From contig JAETSX010000012.1 of assembly GCA_021769425.1 (NCBI GenBank), positions 1 to 64,000 of the forward strand: a stretch of DNA of 64,000 bases. The letters are read 5' to 3'. Origin of the DNA: Eubacterium sp. (GTDB lineage Bacteria; Bacillota; Clostridia; Lachnospirales; Lachnospiraceae). Every line of letters begins with the position of its first letter. Within the stretch, counting starts at the first letter, position 1. Made by a program: the position numbers and the translations under genes. The notes beneath the pieces were generated by a model. That model did no database searches. It had not been told where the DNA came from and saw nothing but the letters and a program-made list of their open reading frames with translations. Positions 8,347-17,381 of this stretch are shown here, piece after piece.

Positions 8347-8530
8347 AAGAACTTTGTGAAAAATTATTGTATGGACAGGTTAAAAGACTTTGTGAAAAAA
8401 TTATTGTATGGACAGGTTAAAAGACTTTGTGAAAAAGTCATTGTATAGGCGGATGGATAGATTATGCGAATAAATCGTTGTATGGGCAGATGGATAGATT
8501 ATGTGAATAAATCATTGCATAATAGGGAAA
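8347..8530 (+). repeat. Five tandem ~37-bp degenerate repeats
   Basis: Five head-to-tail copies contain an (A)GACTTTGTGAAAAA...ATTGTATGGACAGGTT core, with later copies diverged to GATTATGTGAATAAATCATTG. The unit is 36-37 bp and not a multiple of three, in keeping with a noncoding position between fucO and the DUF1858 gene. Confidence 0.85.
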
Positions 8531-8605
8531 ATGGTATTATAATATAAAAACACGTGAACTGAAAATAATCAGTAACAGAAGTGAAAGCGTAAGGAGGTAG
8601 AAAAG

Positions 8606-8806
8606 ATGGCTCAGGTAACAAAAGAGACAATGATTGGAGAATTGCTTCAAATTGATGAGAATGTAGCTCCGATTTTACTGGAGATTGGTATGCACTGCCT
8701 TGGCTGCCCGTCTTCTCAGATGGAGACAATTGCAGAAGCTGCAATGGTTCATGGCATTGATCCGGATGCGTTAGTGAATAAAATCAATGAATTTCTGGCA
8801 AAATAA
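8606..8806 (+). CDS. DUF1858 domain protein
   Basis: A 66-residue protein with the DUF1858 layout: [20 protein letters not shown], then [15 protein letters not shown]. The paired Cys (CLGC) is typical and may bind a metal or act in redox/sulfur chemistry, but the role is not established. The AAGGAGG site before ATG makes the start sure. It stands alone between a repeat block and a long gene-free stretch. Confidence 0.88.
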   Translation: MAQVTKETMIGELLQIDENVAPILLEIGMHCLGCPSSQMETIAEAAMVHGIDPDALVNKINEFLAK

Positions 8807-8971
8807 GCTATTGCCAAATTTGCCGGTTAATGAATAAGCCGTGTATAGCTATACCCGTGAGAAAAATCATTTGCCGACAGATCTTTCTAGCTTTGAGGAA
8901 AAAAGCAAATGATTTGGCAAATAAGTATGCTCGTGAGTATAAGTCTGCCAGGTGATGAAGAAATTTTTTAA

Positions 8972-9027
8972 GGAATGGGGTGAAAAGGCCATGTTTTAGA
9001 ACACAGCCTTTACTCCATTTTTCTTTT
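8972..9027 (+). terminator. Strong terminator, possibly of a small RNA
   Basis: GAATGGGGTGAAAAGGC pairs almost fully with GCCTTTACTCCATT and is followed by TTTTTC. It is 165 bases past the DUF1858 stop, and the segment before it contains GTATAGCTATAC and an AAATCATTTGC / GCAAATGATTT inverted repeat. Confidence 0.75.
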
Positions 9028-9726
9028 GTTCAGGGCAGCTGCTGCCAATAGGGCAAAGACTGCCAGATTTATAATTCGTGAATAAAAATTCTCTTCTTAC
9101 ACAAAATTTAAAATATCTGAGTGAATTCCCCCTTTGTTGCTTCATAAAAATATGAAGATATTTCGTGATATAATAAGTTAACGTATGAAGCAGCGGTACG
9201 CAATTGCTTCATAATGACATGTTTCCGGTATTCAGATAATCACGGAAACAATCAATTTTGCCGGAAAATTCATAAGTTCTTTTTTCTTTTCCCAAAATGC
9301 GGAAGTTTATGTTCCGTGGCTGCCAGCACAGCTAAATTTTTATTGTCAGAATTTTCCGGGTAGAATTGTTGCTTTCGGGGTCTTTTGCTAAAATGCAAAG
9401 AACAGGCGATTTATGGTAAACATTCGTTAAAGTGAGAAATATACAGATGACAGGTGTGTTTCCAGGTTAATTTTATCGGATTTCCACATACTATAAATCT
9501 ATGGAACAGGATGTGCAGAAACAGATATGTACATTTGTAATATAGATAACTCTCTTGAAATGTGTTATGATTGCAAAGACCTGATAATTTGTATTGGCTC
9601 CTTTCTGCCTGAACCAGACTTGCATTTCTTTATTATTTATAGCATACAAATAATACCAAATGCAAGATATTTCGGCAAAAATTTAGAAAATTAATATTTT
9701 TTTTAGAAAATCCAGGAGTGTACGAC

Positions 9727-9756
9727 TTGACGAAGTATAAGAATATGTAATATACT
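9727..9756 (+). promoter_or_regulatory. Candidate promoter of mecA
   Basis: TTGACG, an 18-bp spacer and TATACT form a good sigma-A promoter. The repeat A array lies in the long leader between it and mecA. Confidence 0.55.
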
Positions 9757-9780
9757 TTGAGTACTATAAAAGATTTAACT

Positions 9781-10021
9781 TTCATAGAAAACCCTCATCA
9801 TGCTAAGCCTGTCGTGGGACGGGCCGCATGGCCATCCATGCTGTGAAAGTCGAAGACTTTCATAGAAAACCCTCATCATGCTAAGCCTGTCGTGCGACGG
9901 GCCGCATGGCCATCCTACTATGGAAGTCGAAGACTTTCATAGAAAACCCTCATCATGCTAAGCCTGTCGTGCGACGGGCCGCATGGCCATCCTACTATGG
10001 AAGTCGAAGGCTTTCATAGTA
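9781..10021 (+). repeat. Repeat A array, 3 units of 77-78 bp
   Basis: Units start at 9781, 9859 and 9936 and end at the TTCATAG of 10013. Each carries GTCGTG(C/G)GACGGGCCGCATGG and ends in a CTATGGAAGTC-GAA-GACTTTCATAG type hairpin (first unit CTGTG). The array is in the mecA 5' region, so it would be transcribed into the leader. Confidence 0.9.
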
Positions 10022-10131
10022 AACCTAGTAATAATATCGTTAGTTTTGCATTAACATAGATTCAGTTGAACATGAAGAGTTTAAGAAGTGTTGATTTCTG
10101 ATGTGGCAGTTTAGGAGAAGGAAGTGATCAC

Positions 10132-10923
10132 ATGAAAATTGAAAAGGTAAATGAGAACCAAATTCGCTGCACTCTTACGAGAGAGGATCTGGCAGATCGT
10201 CAGATCAAGTTAAGTGAACTGGCATATGGAACAGAAAAAGCGAAGATGCTTTTTCGGGACATGATGCAGCAGGCAGCCTATGAATGTGGATTTGAGGCAG
10301 AGGATATTCCATTAATGATTGAAGCGATACCTTTGTCCGCAGATACAATTATTTTGATTATTACGAAGGTGGAATATCCGGAAGAGTTGGATACCAGATT
10401 TTCACAGTTTTCACCGGGGGATCCTGAGGATGAAGTAAGAGATGAATTTACAGGTGAAGAGTCTGATAAGGTGTTTGAAACGGCAGGCGCAGATGATATT
10501 TTAGACCTGGTCCGCAGACTGCAGGAACAGACCAAGAGCGCTGGAACTGCCGAAAGGGCAAATGATTTTATTCCTTTAGAGAAAGCAGTCCGCAAGGATA
10601 AGCAGGAATCGAAGGAACCTTTGGTGGTAGATATCACAAAGCTTTTTGTATTTGATGAGTTAGATGAGGTAAATCGGCTGGCACGGGTGCTGAAGGGATT
10701 TTATAACGGGTGCAATGTGCTTTACAAGAACAAATTGAACCGGAAGTACTATCTGATTATCAGTAAGAGTCATCACACGCCGGAAGAATTTAATAAGGTA
10801 TGTAATATTTTGGCGGAGTATGCCCATCAGGAGAAGTATTCTTCTGCAATCCGGGCGTATTTTGAAGAGCATTATGAGTTGATCTTAAAAGAAGATGCAT
10901 TGCAGACGTTAAGTAAGATTTGA
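10132..10923 (+). CDS. mecA: Adaptor protein MecA
   Basis: A 263-residue protein with the MecA layout: an N-terminal target-binding domain (MKIEKVNENQIRCTLTREDL), an acidic low-conservation linker (~85-160) and a C-terminal ClpC-binding domain starting near FVFDELDEVNRLARVL. MecA delivers substrates to ClpC-ClpP for degradation. Length is slightly above the usual 220-250 because of the linker. An AGGAGAAGG site sets the start. It is probably transcribed from the promoter at 9727. Confidence 0.9.
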   Translation: MKIEKVNENQIRCTLTREDLADRQIKLSELAYGTEKAKMLFRDMMQQAAYECGFEAEDIPLMIEAIPLSADTIILIITKVEYPEELDTRFSQFSPGDPEDEVRDEFTGEESDKVFETAGADDILDLVRRLQEQTKSAGTAERANDFIPLEKAVRKDKQESKEPLVVDITKLFVFDELDEVNRLARVLKGFYNGCNVLYKNKLNRKYYLIISKSHHTPEEFNKVCNILAEYAHQEKYSSAIRAYFEEHYELILKEDALQTLSKI

Positions 10924-11186
10924 GTTGAACATAAGTCCTGGCACTCTATCCTGGATAGAAATTAGAACTGCGAACTGTTTACTTTGAACTATTGCGTTGT
11001 TGAAATTCCTGGACGATGCCGCCGCATCGCCGTCGGAATTTTGACTGGCAATGGCATGAAGGGCAGGTTCACAGACTTATTTTTATCCGGATGGAATGCC
11101 AGAGTATTTTTCAAACACGCTCTAGTGTTTTATATCATAGGTCAGCGTTCCTATGGTATAGAACATATAATGCACGGGAGGATAAA

Positions 11187-13196
11187 ATGTCAGACACAGA
11201 CATCATGCAGGAGGAAGCTGCCGGCAAGAGCAGAGGAGGGCAGCCGGAACCTGCAGGAGGAGAAGCAGGGAGGCAAACCTCCGGCAGAAGGATCAGAGGG
11301 GGACAGCCGGAACCTGCAGGAGAGGAAGCAGGGGAGCAAACCTCCGGCAGAAGGATCAGGGAGGAAAAGCCAGAATCTGCAGGTAGAGAAACAGAGAGAC
11401 AGTCCGCCGGCAGAAGGAGGTCCCAGAACCGATCCAGGAGAAGAAGACGAAGGAGATCTGGAAGAAATAACAGAATGCCGGTGTTTATTACTGCTGTTTT
11501 TATAACAGCAGTAGTTTTGCTTGCACTTTTAAGTGTTGTAATAAAGAAATACAGTCCCAGTAAAGAACGGGCAGATTTGAATGAATACTATAATGTTCAG
11601 GGAGAAGAAGAAATGGCAGTGGTTCTGGACGGAGAGCGTTTGGAGGAAACAGCCAGAATTTGGGACGGACATGTATACATGGATTACAAGTTGGTTCAGC
11701 AGTACCTGAATCAACGATTTTATTGGGATTACAATGAAAATATCCTGCGGTATGTTACGAATACGGATATAGTATCTGTAAATGCAGGCAGTACAGAATA
11801 TACAGTTACGAAAAAGAACGAAAGCACAGATTATGTGATAGTAAAAGTTGATGGAGAGCACATGTATTTGGCGCTGGATTTCGTTCAGAATTATACGAAT
11901 ATTGATTTTGCTGTGTATCAGAATCCAAATAGGGTGAAGATTACGGCTTCCTGGGGTGAGGTTCAAACGGCGCTCATTCGCAAAAAAACAGAGATCCGTG
12001 TAAAAGGCGGCATTAAAAGCCCGATTGTGGCGGATTTGGAAAAGGGAAGCAAAGTAACGATTCTGGAGACCGGAGAGGATTGGAGCAGAGTCTGTACGGA
12101 AGACGGATTGATTGGATGGCTGAAGAATAAGAGGCTGGGAGAACTGACGGCCGAGACGTTATCAAGAGAATTTGAAGAGCCGGTATTTTCCCATATGCTG
12201 AAAGAAGGGCCGGTAAGCCTTGGATGGCATCAGGTAACCACCCAGGAAGCAAATAGCAGGATTTCCAGTATTTTGCAGGATACAAAAGGCGTGAATGTGA
12301 TTTCTCCCACCTGGTTTTATCTGAATGACAACGAGGGGAATATTTTTTCGCTGGCCAGCAGGGAATATGTGAATTACTGTCATCAGAATAATGTGGAGGT
12401 CTGGGCTTTAGTCAGCAATCTGGAGAATCCCGAGGCTGACAGTACTTATGTGCTGACCCATACTTCTACCCGGGATTATCTGGCAAACCAGATAATTGCG
12501 GCAGCCATTGAGTATGATTTAGACGGGATTAACCTGGATTTTGAAGCATTGAGTGGTGATGTGGGAGACGCCTATATACAGTTTATACGGGAACTTTCCT
12601 TAAAATGTGAGAACAATAATCTGGTACTTTCTGTGGATAATTATGTGCCCACAAGCTATACTGCATTTTATAATCGCGCAGAACAGGCGGTATTTGCAGA
12701 TTATGTGATTATTATGGGATATGATGAGCATTACAGCGGTTCCGAGGACATTGGTTCTGTGGCTTCTATTGGATTTGTGCGGGAAGGGGTGGAAAATACC
12801 TTAAAAGAAGTTCCGCCGGAACAGACGATTTTGGGGATGCCCTTCTACAGCAGGGTTTGGGAGCTGACGCCCAAGGATGGAGCCGGAGAGGACGCGGAAT
12901 CTGCAGCAGAGGATTATCTTCCTTATACATTTACCTGTACAGAGGAAGGCATGCAGACCGTGGAAAACCGCTATACGGAAAACGGCGCACAAGCTGTATG
13001 GTCTGATGAGGACGGACAGTATACGGCTGAGTATGAGAAAGATGGGAAAACCTATAAAATGTGGATTGAAAATGAAACTTCTTTAGAGGAGAAGCTGAAA
13101 GTCATGAAACAGAATAACCTGGCCGGAGCGGCTTATTGGAAACTGGGCTTGGAGCGGCCATCTGCCTGGGATACGATTATTAAATATGTGAATTAG
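11187..13196 (+). CDS. Membrane-anchored GH18 glycosidase with SH3 domain
   Basis: The 669-residue product has a cytoplasmic N-terminus of ~95 residues built of 21-residue repeats (GGQPEPAGGEAGRQTSGRRI type) and a poly-Arg run, one membrane segment (97-119), an unassigned region, a bacterial SH3 domain (~260-320) and a family 18 glycosidase domain (~340-669). The catalytic motif DGINLDFE has its acid at E453. This resembles SleL/YaaH-type enzymes acting on peptidoglycan. GGGAGG sets the ATG at 11187. The charged repeat tail is unusual for this class and may be a recent expansion. Confidence 0.85.
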   Translation: MSDTDIMQEEAAGKSRGGQPEPAGGEAGRQTSGRRIRGGQPEPAGEEAGEQTSGRRIREEKPESAGRETERQSAGRRRSQNRSRRRRRRRSGRNNRMPVFITAVFITAVVLLALLSVVIKKYSPSKERADLNEYYNVQGEEEMAVVLDGERLEETARIWDGHVYMDYKLVQQYLNQRFYWDYNENILRYVTNTDIVSVNAGSTEYTVTKKNESTDYVIVKVDGEHMYLALDFVQNYTNIDFAVYQNPNRVKITASWGEVQTALIRKKTEIRVKGGIKSPIVADLEKGSKVTILETGEDWSRVCTEDGLIGWLKNKRLGELTAETLSREFEEPVFSHMLKEGPVSLGWHQVTTQEANSRISSILQDTKGVNVISPTWFYLNDNEGNIFSLASREYVNYCHQNNVEVWALVSNLENPEADSTYVLTHTSTRDYLANQIIAAAIEYDLDGINLDFEALSGDVGDAYIQFIRELSLKCENNNLVLSVDNYVPTSYTAFYNRAEQAVFADYVIIMGYDEHYSGSEDIGSVASIGFVREGVENTLKEVPPEQTILGMPFYSRVWELTPKDGAGEDAESAAEDYLPYTFTCTEEGMQTVENRYTENGAQAVWSDEDGQYTAEYEKDGKTYKMWIENETSLEEKLKVMKQNNLAGAAYWKLGLERPSAWDTIIKYVN

Positions 13197-13205
13197 TCAG
13201 ATTGA

Positions 13206-13246
13206 GAAAAGCCATATCCTTTTTAAAAGCGGATATGGCTTTTTTC
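13206..13246 (+). terminator. Intrinsic terminator after the GH18 gene
   Basis: AAAAGCCATATCC pairs perfectly with GGATATGGCTTTT and is followed by a T run, ten bases past the stop. Confidence 0.92.
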
Positions 13247-13276
13247 TGGTTCGGTGGAAACCTGGAAAATATAGTT

Positions 13277-13390
13277 TCTATATATCTGGCATTAAATAAT
13301 TGCCAGATATATAGCCCCTCCGGGGGGATGCGCACTCGCGCGAATATGTATATGCCGCAAAGCGGCCGCGCTCGGCGCAGATGGCAATAA
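13277..13390 (-). repeat. Repeat B (composite palindromic element)
   Basis: A short palindrome (TATATCTGGCA / TGCCAGATATA) is followed by CCCCTCCGGGGGGATGCGCA, CTCGCGCGAATATGTATATG and GCGGCCGCGCTCGGCGCAGA. Nearly the same sequence lies in the opposite direction at 42281-42390. The palindrome alone recurs inside the YcxB-like gene at ~3.27 kb. Confidence 0.8.
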
Positions 13391-13403
13391 GAGGTGAACA
13401 GAG

Positions 13404-14462
13404 TTGAGGATTGCAATCTGTGATGATGAAAAGTATGTGCGCAGTTTCATACGGAAGCTGATAGAAAAGCAGGGAACGGACTGCGAAATCAGAGAATATT
13501 CTTCCGGCAGGGAATTGCTGAAGTCCCAGGGGCTGAGCGGTTATTGGGGAGAGACACAGCAGTCCCAGGGACTGGACGGTTATTGCGTAGAATCACAGCA
13601 ATTCCAGAGACTGGACGGTTATTGCGTAGAATCACAGCAATCCCAGGGGCCGGGCGGTTGTTCCGTAGAATCACAGCAGTCCCAGGGACTGGGAGGTTAT
13701 TGGGGAGAGACACAGCAATCCCAGGGACTGGGAGGTTATTGGGGAGAGACACAGCAGTTCCAGGGGTCGGGCAGTCATCGGGGAGAATTACAGCAATCCC
13801 GAAGGCTGGGCAGCGGTACTGGGGAAATCCAGTCGGGCTCTCATGTTCCGGAAACAATTGATATTCTTTTCCTGGATATTTCCATGGAGGATATGGATGG
13901 AATGACAGCAGCAAAGCTGCTGCGGGAGTCGGCCAAAGAGCAGGAAGCTGCAGTGTGGGGCAGTCTTCCCCTTCTGATTTTTATATCGGGCTATCCGGAA
14001 TATGTGATGGAGGCTTTTTCCGTGCATGCCTATCAGTTTCTGGTAAAACCCATTGAGGAAAAGGAATTTGCAGCAGTGTTTGATCAGGCTGTGCGGGAAT
14101 GCCGGATTTTGAAAAGGAAAAAGCAGAAGACGTCCAGGGAATTGCTGGTTCACAAAAGGAATACTACAAGAAAGGTTTTGGAAGCGGATATTTATTATGT
14201 GGAAAGCAGCAACCGCAAGGTGATTCTGTGTCTGAACAGTGAAAAAATCACTTATTACGGCAAGATCAGCGGACTGGAGGAGGAACTTTCGGAGAGTTTT
14301 TTCCGGGTGCATAAGGGTTATCTGGTAAATATGAAATATGTGGAGCGGTACAGCAGAACAGAGGTTTGGATGAAAAACGGTGACAAACTGCTGATTTCAA
14401 GGTACAAATACCAGGATTTCGTGAAAGCATACCTGAGGTATATTTCGGATGGAAATTGCTGA
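13404..14462 (+). CDS. LytTR response regulator with a repeat-filled receiver
   Basis: An AgrA-like regulator: receiver start MRIAICDDEKYVRSFIRK, phospho-acceptor D158 (IDILFLDISMEDMDG), receiver Lys in FLVKPIEEK and a C-terminal LytTR DNA-binding domain (~245-350). Between residues 41 and ~144, in the middle of the receiver, eight copies of a 13-residue unit (SQGLGGYWGETQQ type) are inserted, making the protein ~105 residues longer than usual. The start is TTG after a GAGGTG site. The sensor kinase follows. The repeats lie between helix 2 and strand 3, a surface loop, so folding may survive. Confidence 0.88.
   Translation: MRIAICDDEKYVRSFIRKLIEKQGTDCEIREYSSGRELLKSQGLSGYWGETQQSQGLDGYCVESQQFQRLDGYCVESQQSQGPGGCSVESQQSQGLGGYWGETQQSQGLGGYWGETQQFQGSGSHRGELQQSRRLGSGTGEIQSGSHVPETIDILFLDISMEDMDGMTAAKLLRESAKEQEAAVWGSLPLLIFISGYPEYVMEAFSVHAYQFLVKPIEEKEFAAVFDQAVRECRILKRKKQKTSRELLVHKRNTTRKVLEADIYYVESSNRKVILCLNSEKITYYGKISGLEEELSESFFRVHKGYLVNMKYVERYSRTEVWMKNGDKLLISRYKYQDFVKAYLRYISDGNC
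13524..13835 (+). repeat. 39-bp minisatellite, 8 copies, in frame
   Basis: Eight head-to-tail 39-bp units (CAGGGACTGGGAGGTTATTG type) encode 13 residues each. The fifth and sixth are identical in sequence, which points to recent duplication; the outer ones are more diverged. Confidence 0.92.
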
Positions 14463-14525
14463 TTGCAGGAGTCAGATACCAGGATTCTGCAAAGGCGTAT
14501 CCGGATACTTTTCGGAGGAAAATCA

Positions 14526-16013
14526 TTGAACCAAAAGACGTTTCAATTAATTGTGGACATTTCAGGAGGATGCCTGATTCTCATTCAGCTATTGTGTTTT
14601 CAGATTTTGTGGAAGATTTTCTATCCGGAGAATGATTCCCGGATTGGGAAATCAGAGGCCGGAATTCTGGCCGGAGTGAATCTTCTGATCAGTTTCTGGC
14701 CGGGGTCCCCTGGGAGGATTCGGTATGTTGTTTCAGCGCTGCTGATTTTGGCCTGTGTGTTTATCCGAGGTAGGAAACGTCTGGAAAAAGCGGTGTTTGT
14801 GCTGTTTTTGTTTTACAATTTTCATGGGTTGGGATTTTTGATGGCAAACAGCGTGCACCAGTGTTTGACAGATTGTTTTTTTAATCGGCTGGATCAGTCT
14901 TCTGCAGAATATTTGTCAGAGATTTACAAAGGCTCAGCCTGGTGTCAGATGATTCTGGTGTTTGTCTATGGGTTGCTGCTTCTGGCAATGGTTGGAATTT
15001 TGCAGAGGATTGTGGAAGAGTCCTGGGAAATGAACTGGCAGGATACGGTGTTTCTGTCGTCTCTCAATGGGGCTGGTATTTTGCTGGCGCGGACGGTGAT
15101 GGAACTTTCCATGGTAAAAATGGAGCAGGGAATCTTTGTGCTTTTTGATGAAAAAAAGGATATGATTTGGAAAGTTCCGCTGATTGCACTGCTGCTTTAT
15201 GCGGGGGAATTGTCTGCGGTTACTATTTTTCAGAAATACGGAAGGCTTCAGCGGGAGAGACAGAAGCATTTTGTGGAACGGCAGCAGATGAAACTGCTTC
15301 AGCAGCGTTTGGAGGAAGCAGAGGATTTCTATGGCAGTATCCGTAAGGCCAGACATGAGATGAAGAACCACATGGCAAATCTCAAGGGATTGACGGCCGG
15401 CGGGAATTATCAGGCGGCAGAACAGTATGTGGAAAAACTGGAGGAAACCATGGGGAAGCTGGATTATCAGTTTGCCACGGGAAATCCGGTTACAGATGTG
15501 GTAATCAATGATAAATACCGGAAAGCTGCGGCTCTTGGGATTGATTTCAGGGTAAATTTCCATTATGGGCCAAAGGATGGCGTCTCGGTGTTTGATATGG
15601 GAATTTTGCTGGGAAATCTTTTGGACAATGCGATTGAAGCATGCCAAAGGATGGAAGGAGGCCGGCGGTTTATCCGTTTGAGCCTGCGAAGGAAAAATCA
15701 TTTTCTGCTGATTGAGGTGGAGAACAGTTTTGACGGAATTCTTTGGTGGGAGGAGGGCAGCCCTGTCCCTGCCACCAGAAAAAAAGATTCCCTGACAGGG
15801 AAAAAATGTTCGCAGCGGCCCGGGAATGCGCCGGCGGCTGCAAAGCAGGATAGAACTTGCCTGTGGGTGGAACACGGGGTTGGATTGACAAATGTAAAAG
15901 AGATAGCGGAACGTTATCTTGGAGTTATGGAAATGAAAATAAATGGAAATGTGTTTCAGGTTGTAGTAATGCTGCAGCAGAGTGAGGAAAAAGCAGAAGG
16001 CAGCAGCCAGTAA
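14526..16013 (+). CDS. GHKL sensor histidine kinase (AgrC-like)
   Basis: A ~495-residue kinase with about six membrane segments in its first 220 residues, a coiled dimerisation helix and a phospho-acceptor His in KARHEMKNH (~276). The ATPase domain follows, with N-box GNLLDNAIEACQRM and G-box GVGLTNVKEIA. A ~40-residue Lys/Pro-rich insert lies between them. TTG at 14526 after GGAGG is preferred; a TTG at 14463 is also in frame. The arrangement with the LytTR regulator upstream is that of quorum-sensing-type peptide systems, but no peptide gene is evident. Confidence 0.87.
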   Translation: MNQKTFQLIVDISGGCLILIQLLCFQILWKIFYPENDSRIGKSEAGILAGVNLLISFWPGSPGRIRYVVSALLILACVFIRGRKRLEKAVFVLFLFYNFHGLGFLMANSVHQCLTDCFFNRLDQSSAEYLSEIYKGSAWCQMILVFVYGLLLLAMVGILQRIVEESWEMNWQDTVFLSSLNGAGILLARTVMELSMVKMEQGIFVLFDEKKDMIWKVPLIALLLYAGELSAVTIFQKYGRLQRERQKHFVERQQMKLLQQRLEEAEDFYGSIRKARHEMKNHMANLKGLTAGGNYQAAEQYVEKLEETMGKLDYQFATGNPVTDVVINDKYRKAAALGIDFRVNFHYGPKDGVSVFDMGILLGNLLDNAIEACQRMEGGRRFIRLSLRRKNHFLLIEVENSFDGILWWEEGSPVPATRKKDSLTGKKCSQRPGNAPAAAKQDRTCLWVEHGVGLTNVKEIAERYLGVMEMKINGNVFQVVVMLQQSEEKAEGSSQ

Positions 16014-16031
16014 ACAGCAGGAGGTATTGTT

Positions 16032-16685
16032 ATGAGAGTGACAGATCAGATTATGAACGCAACAGCAAGGAAAGCAGGAGCGCCGGTGAATATGTCTCTG
16101 GTAGATTATCTGAACAAGAATCAGAAAAACAGCCTGGAGGATGTTTTTGGGGTAAATGCTGCCGCAGATTTAACAAAGAAAAAAGGTTATGAAAAACTGG
16201 AAAAGACAGCGGAGGAGCTTGCAAAGAGCGCTCAGGCATTTCTGGCAGAGGGGCAGGATTCTATGTTTGCCAAAGCAAAAGAAAGCGGGAATCATGATGA
16301 AATCTATAGTCATGTGGAAAAGCTGCTGGAGAATTATAACAGTGTCATAAAATCCTTAAAATCCAATGCTTCTCCACTGGACGACTATTACCGGCAGATG
16401 CTGGGCGATGCGGCAGGAGAGAACAGCGAGGCGTTAAAGACAGCGGGAATCACCATCGGAAAAGACGGAACCTTAAGCCTGGACAAAGAAAAATTAAAGG
16501 AAACGGATTTAGACAGCCTGGAGAACCTTTTTGGACCAGCCGGGTCATTTTCAGAAAAAGTTGCTTTTTTAGGAGAGCGGATTGCTGACAATGCCGGAGC
16601 CAATGCCTTAAGTTATTCCAGTAAGTACAATTCCAATGGAAACAGTTATGCGGCTTTTGGAAGCAAGTACGATATTTGGGGTTGA
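16032..16685 (+). CDS. Protein of unknown function, helical
   Basis: A 217-residue protein without signal or membrane segment. It is mostly helical, then has ALKTAGITIGKDGTLSLDKE and DLDSLENLFGPAGSFSEKVA, a pattern loosely like the C-terminus of flagellar cap protein FliD. No flagellar genes are near, so this is only a resemblance. The next gene follows after 27 bases and both follow the GHKL kinase closely, so they probably form one unit. A GCAGGAGG site supports the start. Confidence 0.6.
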   Translation: MRVTDQIMNATARKAGAPVNMSLVDYLNKNQKNSLEDVFGVNAAADLTKKKGYEKLEKTAEELAKSAQAFLAEGQDSMFAKAKESGNHDEIYSHVEKLLENYNSVIKSLKSNASPLDDYYRQMLGDAAGENSEALKTAGITIGKDGTLSLDKEKLKETDLDSLENLFGPAGSFSEKVAFLGERIADNAGANALSYSSKYNSNGNSYAAFGSKYDIWG

Positions 16686-16712
16686 GGAACGTTTGGCAGG
16701 AAAGGAGCGGTT

Positions 16713-17381
16713 ATGAGCCAGAATACCATGTATGTAAATTATATGACAAAAACTTACCATAATTTTCTGAAAAGCCAGGAAGCGAAACAGAGCCAGGCAG
16801 AACCCGTGTCCTTTGCAGATAAGATTGCTGAGAAGAAGCTGGAGGCGGCAGGCGCCGGGCAGATGGAGATTACTCCCAATGAAATGACACTGGAAGAATA
16901 TAAACAGTATATACACGATAAAATATCCCAGATTCCCATCAGCCCTTCGCAGATGAGTTCTTCTTTTTCGGTACATATTTCGGATGCAGGCTTTGAGGCT
17001 ATGAAGGCAGATCCGGAATATGAAAAATGGGTACTGGATACGCTGAAATATAGTTTTGGATTTAACAATCCCTGGGCAGGAATCTGCGGCGGCAGTTACG
17101 TGGTTCATAATTTTGGGGCCACGAAAGAGGAATACAGCGGCCAGAGCTGGCATGCGGGCTACCAGAACGGAAAAGGAGAGAGCCTGTTCAATCAGAAAGC
17201 AGAGGACAGCTTCTGGGAGAGGCGGACGCAGCGAAGAATTCAGCTTCAGGAACAGCTGGAAGAACTTCAGATGAAGCGGATGCTGGATAAGCGGTTCTTT
17301 GGGGAAGATTATATGCAGCAGTCTTATTTTTCAGCAGAGCTTCTGTTTATGCCCAGCGGTGATGCAGAAGGAAAGAAATAG
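16713..17381 (+). CDS. DUF6033-type protein of unknown function
   Basis: A 222-residue protein with the features I associate with DUF6033: EYKQYIHDKISQIPISPSQM, VHISDAGFEAMKADPEYEKW and NPWAGICGGSYVVHNFGATK. The C-terminal part is a charged coiled helix (EQLEELQMKRMLDKRF). It has no signal peptide. GAAAGGAGCGG precedes the ATG. It is probably co-transcribed with the 16032 gene. Family assignment is moderate; function unknown. Confidence 0.65.
   Translation: MSQNTMYVNYMTKTYHNFLKSQEAKQSQAEPVSFADKIAEKKLEAAGAGQMEITPNEMTLEEYKQYIHDKISQIPISPSQMSSSFSVHISDAGFEAMKADPEYEKWVLDTLKYSFGFNNPWAGICGGSYVVHNFGATKEEYSGQSWHAGYQNGKGESLFNQKAEDSFWERRTQRRIQLQEQLEELQMKRMLDKRFFGEDYMQQSYFSAELLFMPSGDAEGKK

Larger units (their letters stand above)
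8807..10131. other. 1.3-kb gene-free stretch
   Basis: No credible coding frame on either strand. It holds a structured segment ending in a strong terminator (8835-9027), an inverted repeat of CCGGAAAATTC (9261-9271 with 9349-9359), the mecA promoter (9727-9756) and three repeat A units (9781-10021). The rest is A/T-rich and featureless to the eye; a small RNA is possible. Confidence 0.6.

Noticed and set aside
10984-11505. 173-codon frame overlapping the GH18 gene start
   Set aside because: Shadow frame of the repeat-rich GH18 N-terminus.
16032-16685. Flagellar cap protein FliD
   Set aside because: Only a loose match at the C-terminus; too short and no flagellar genes nearby.
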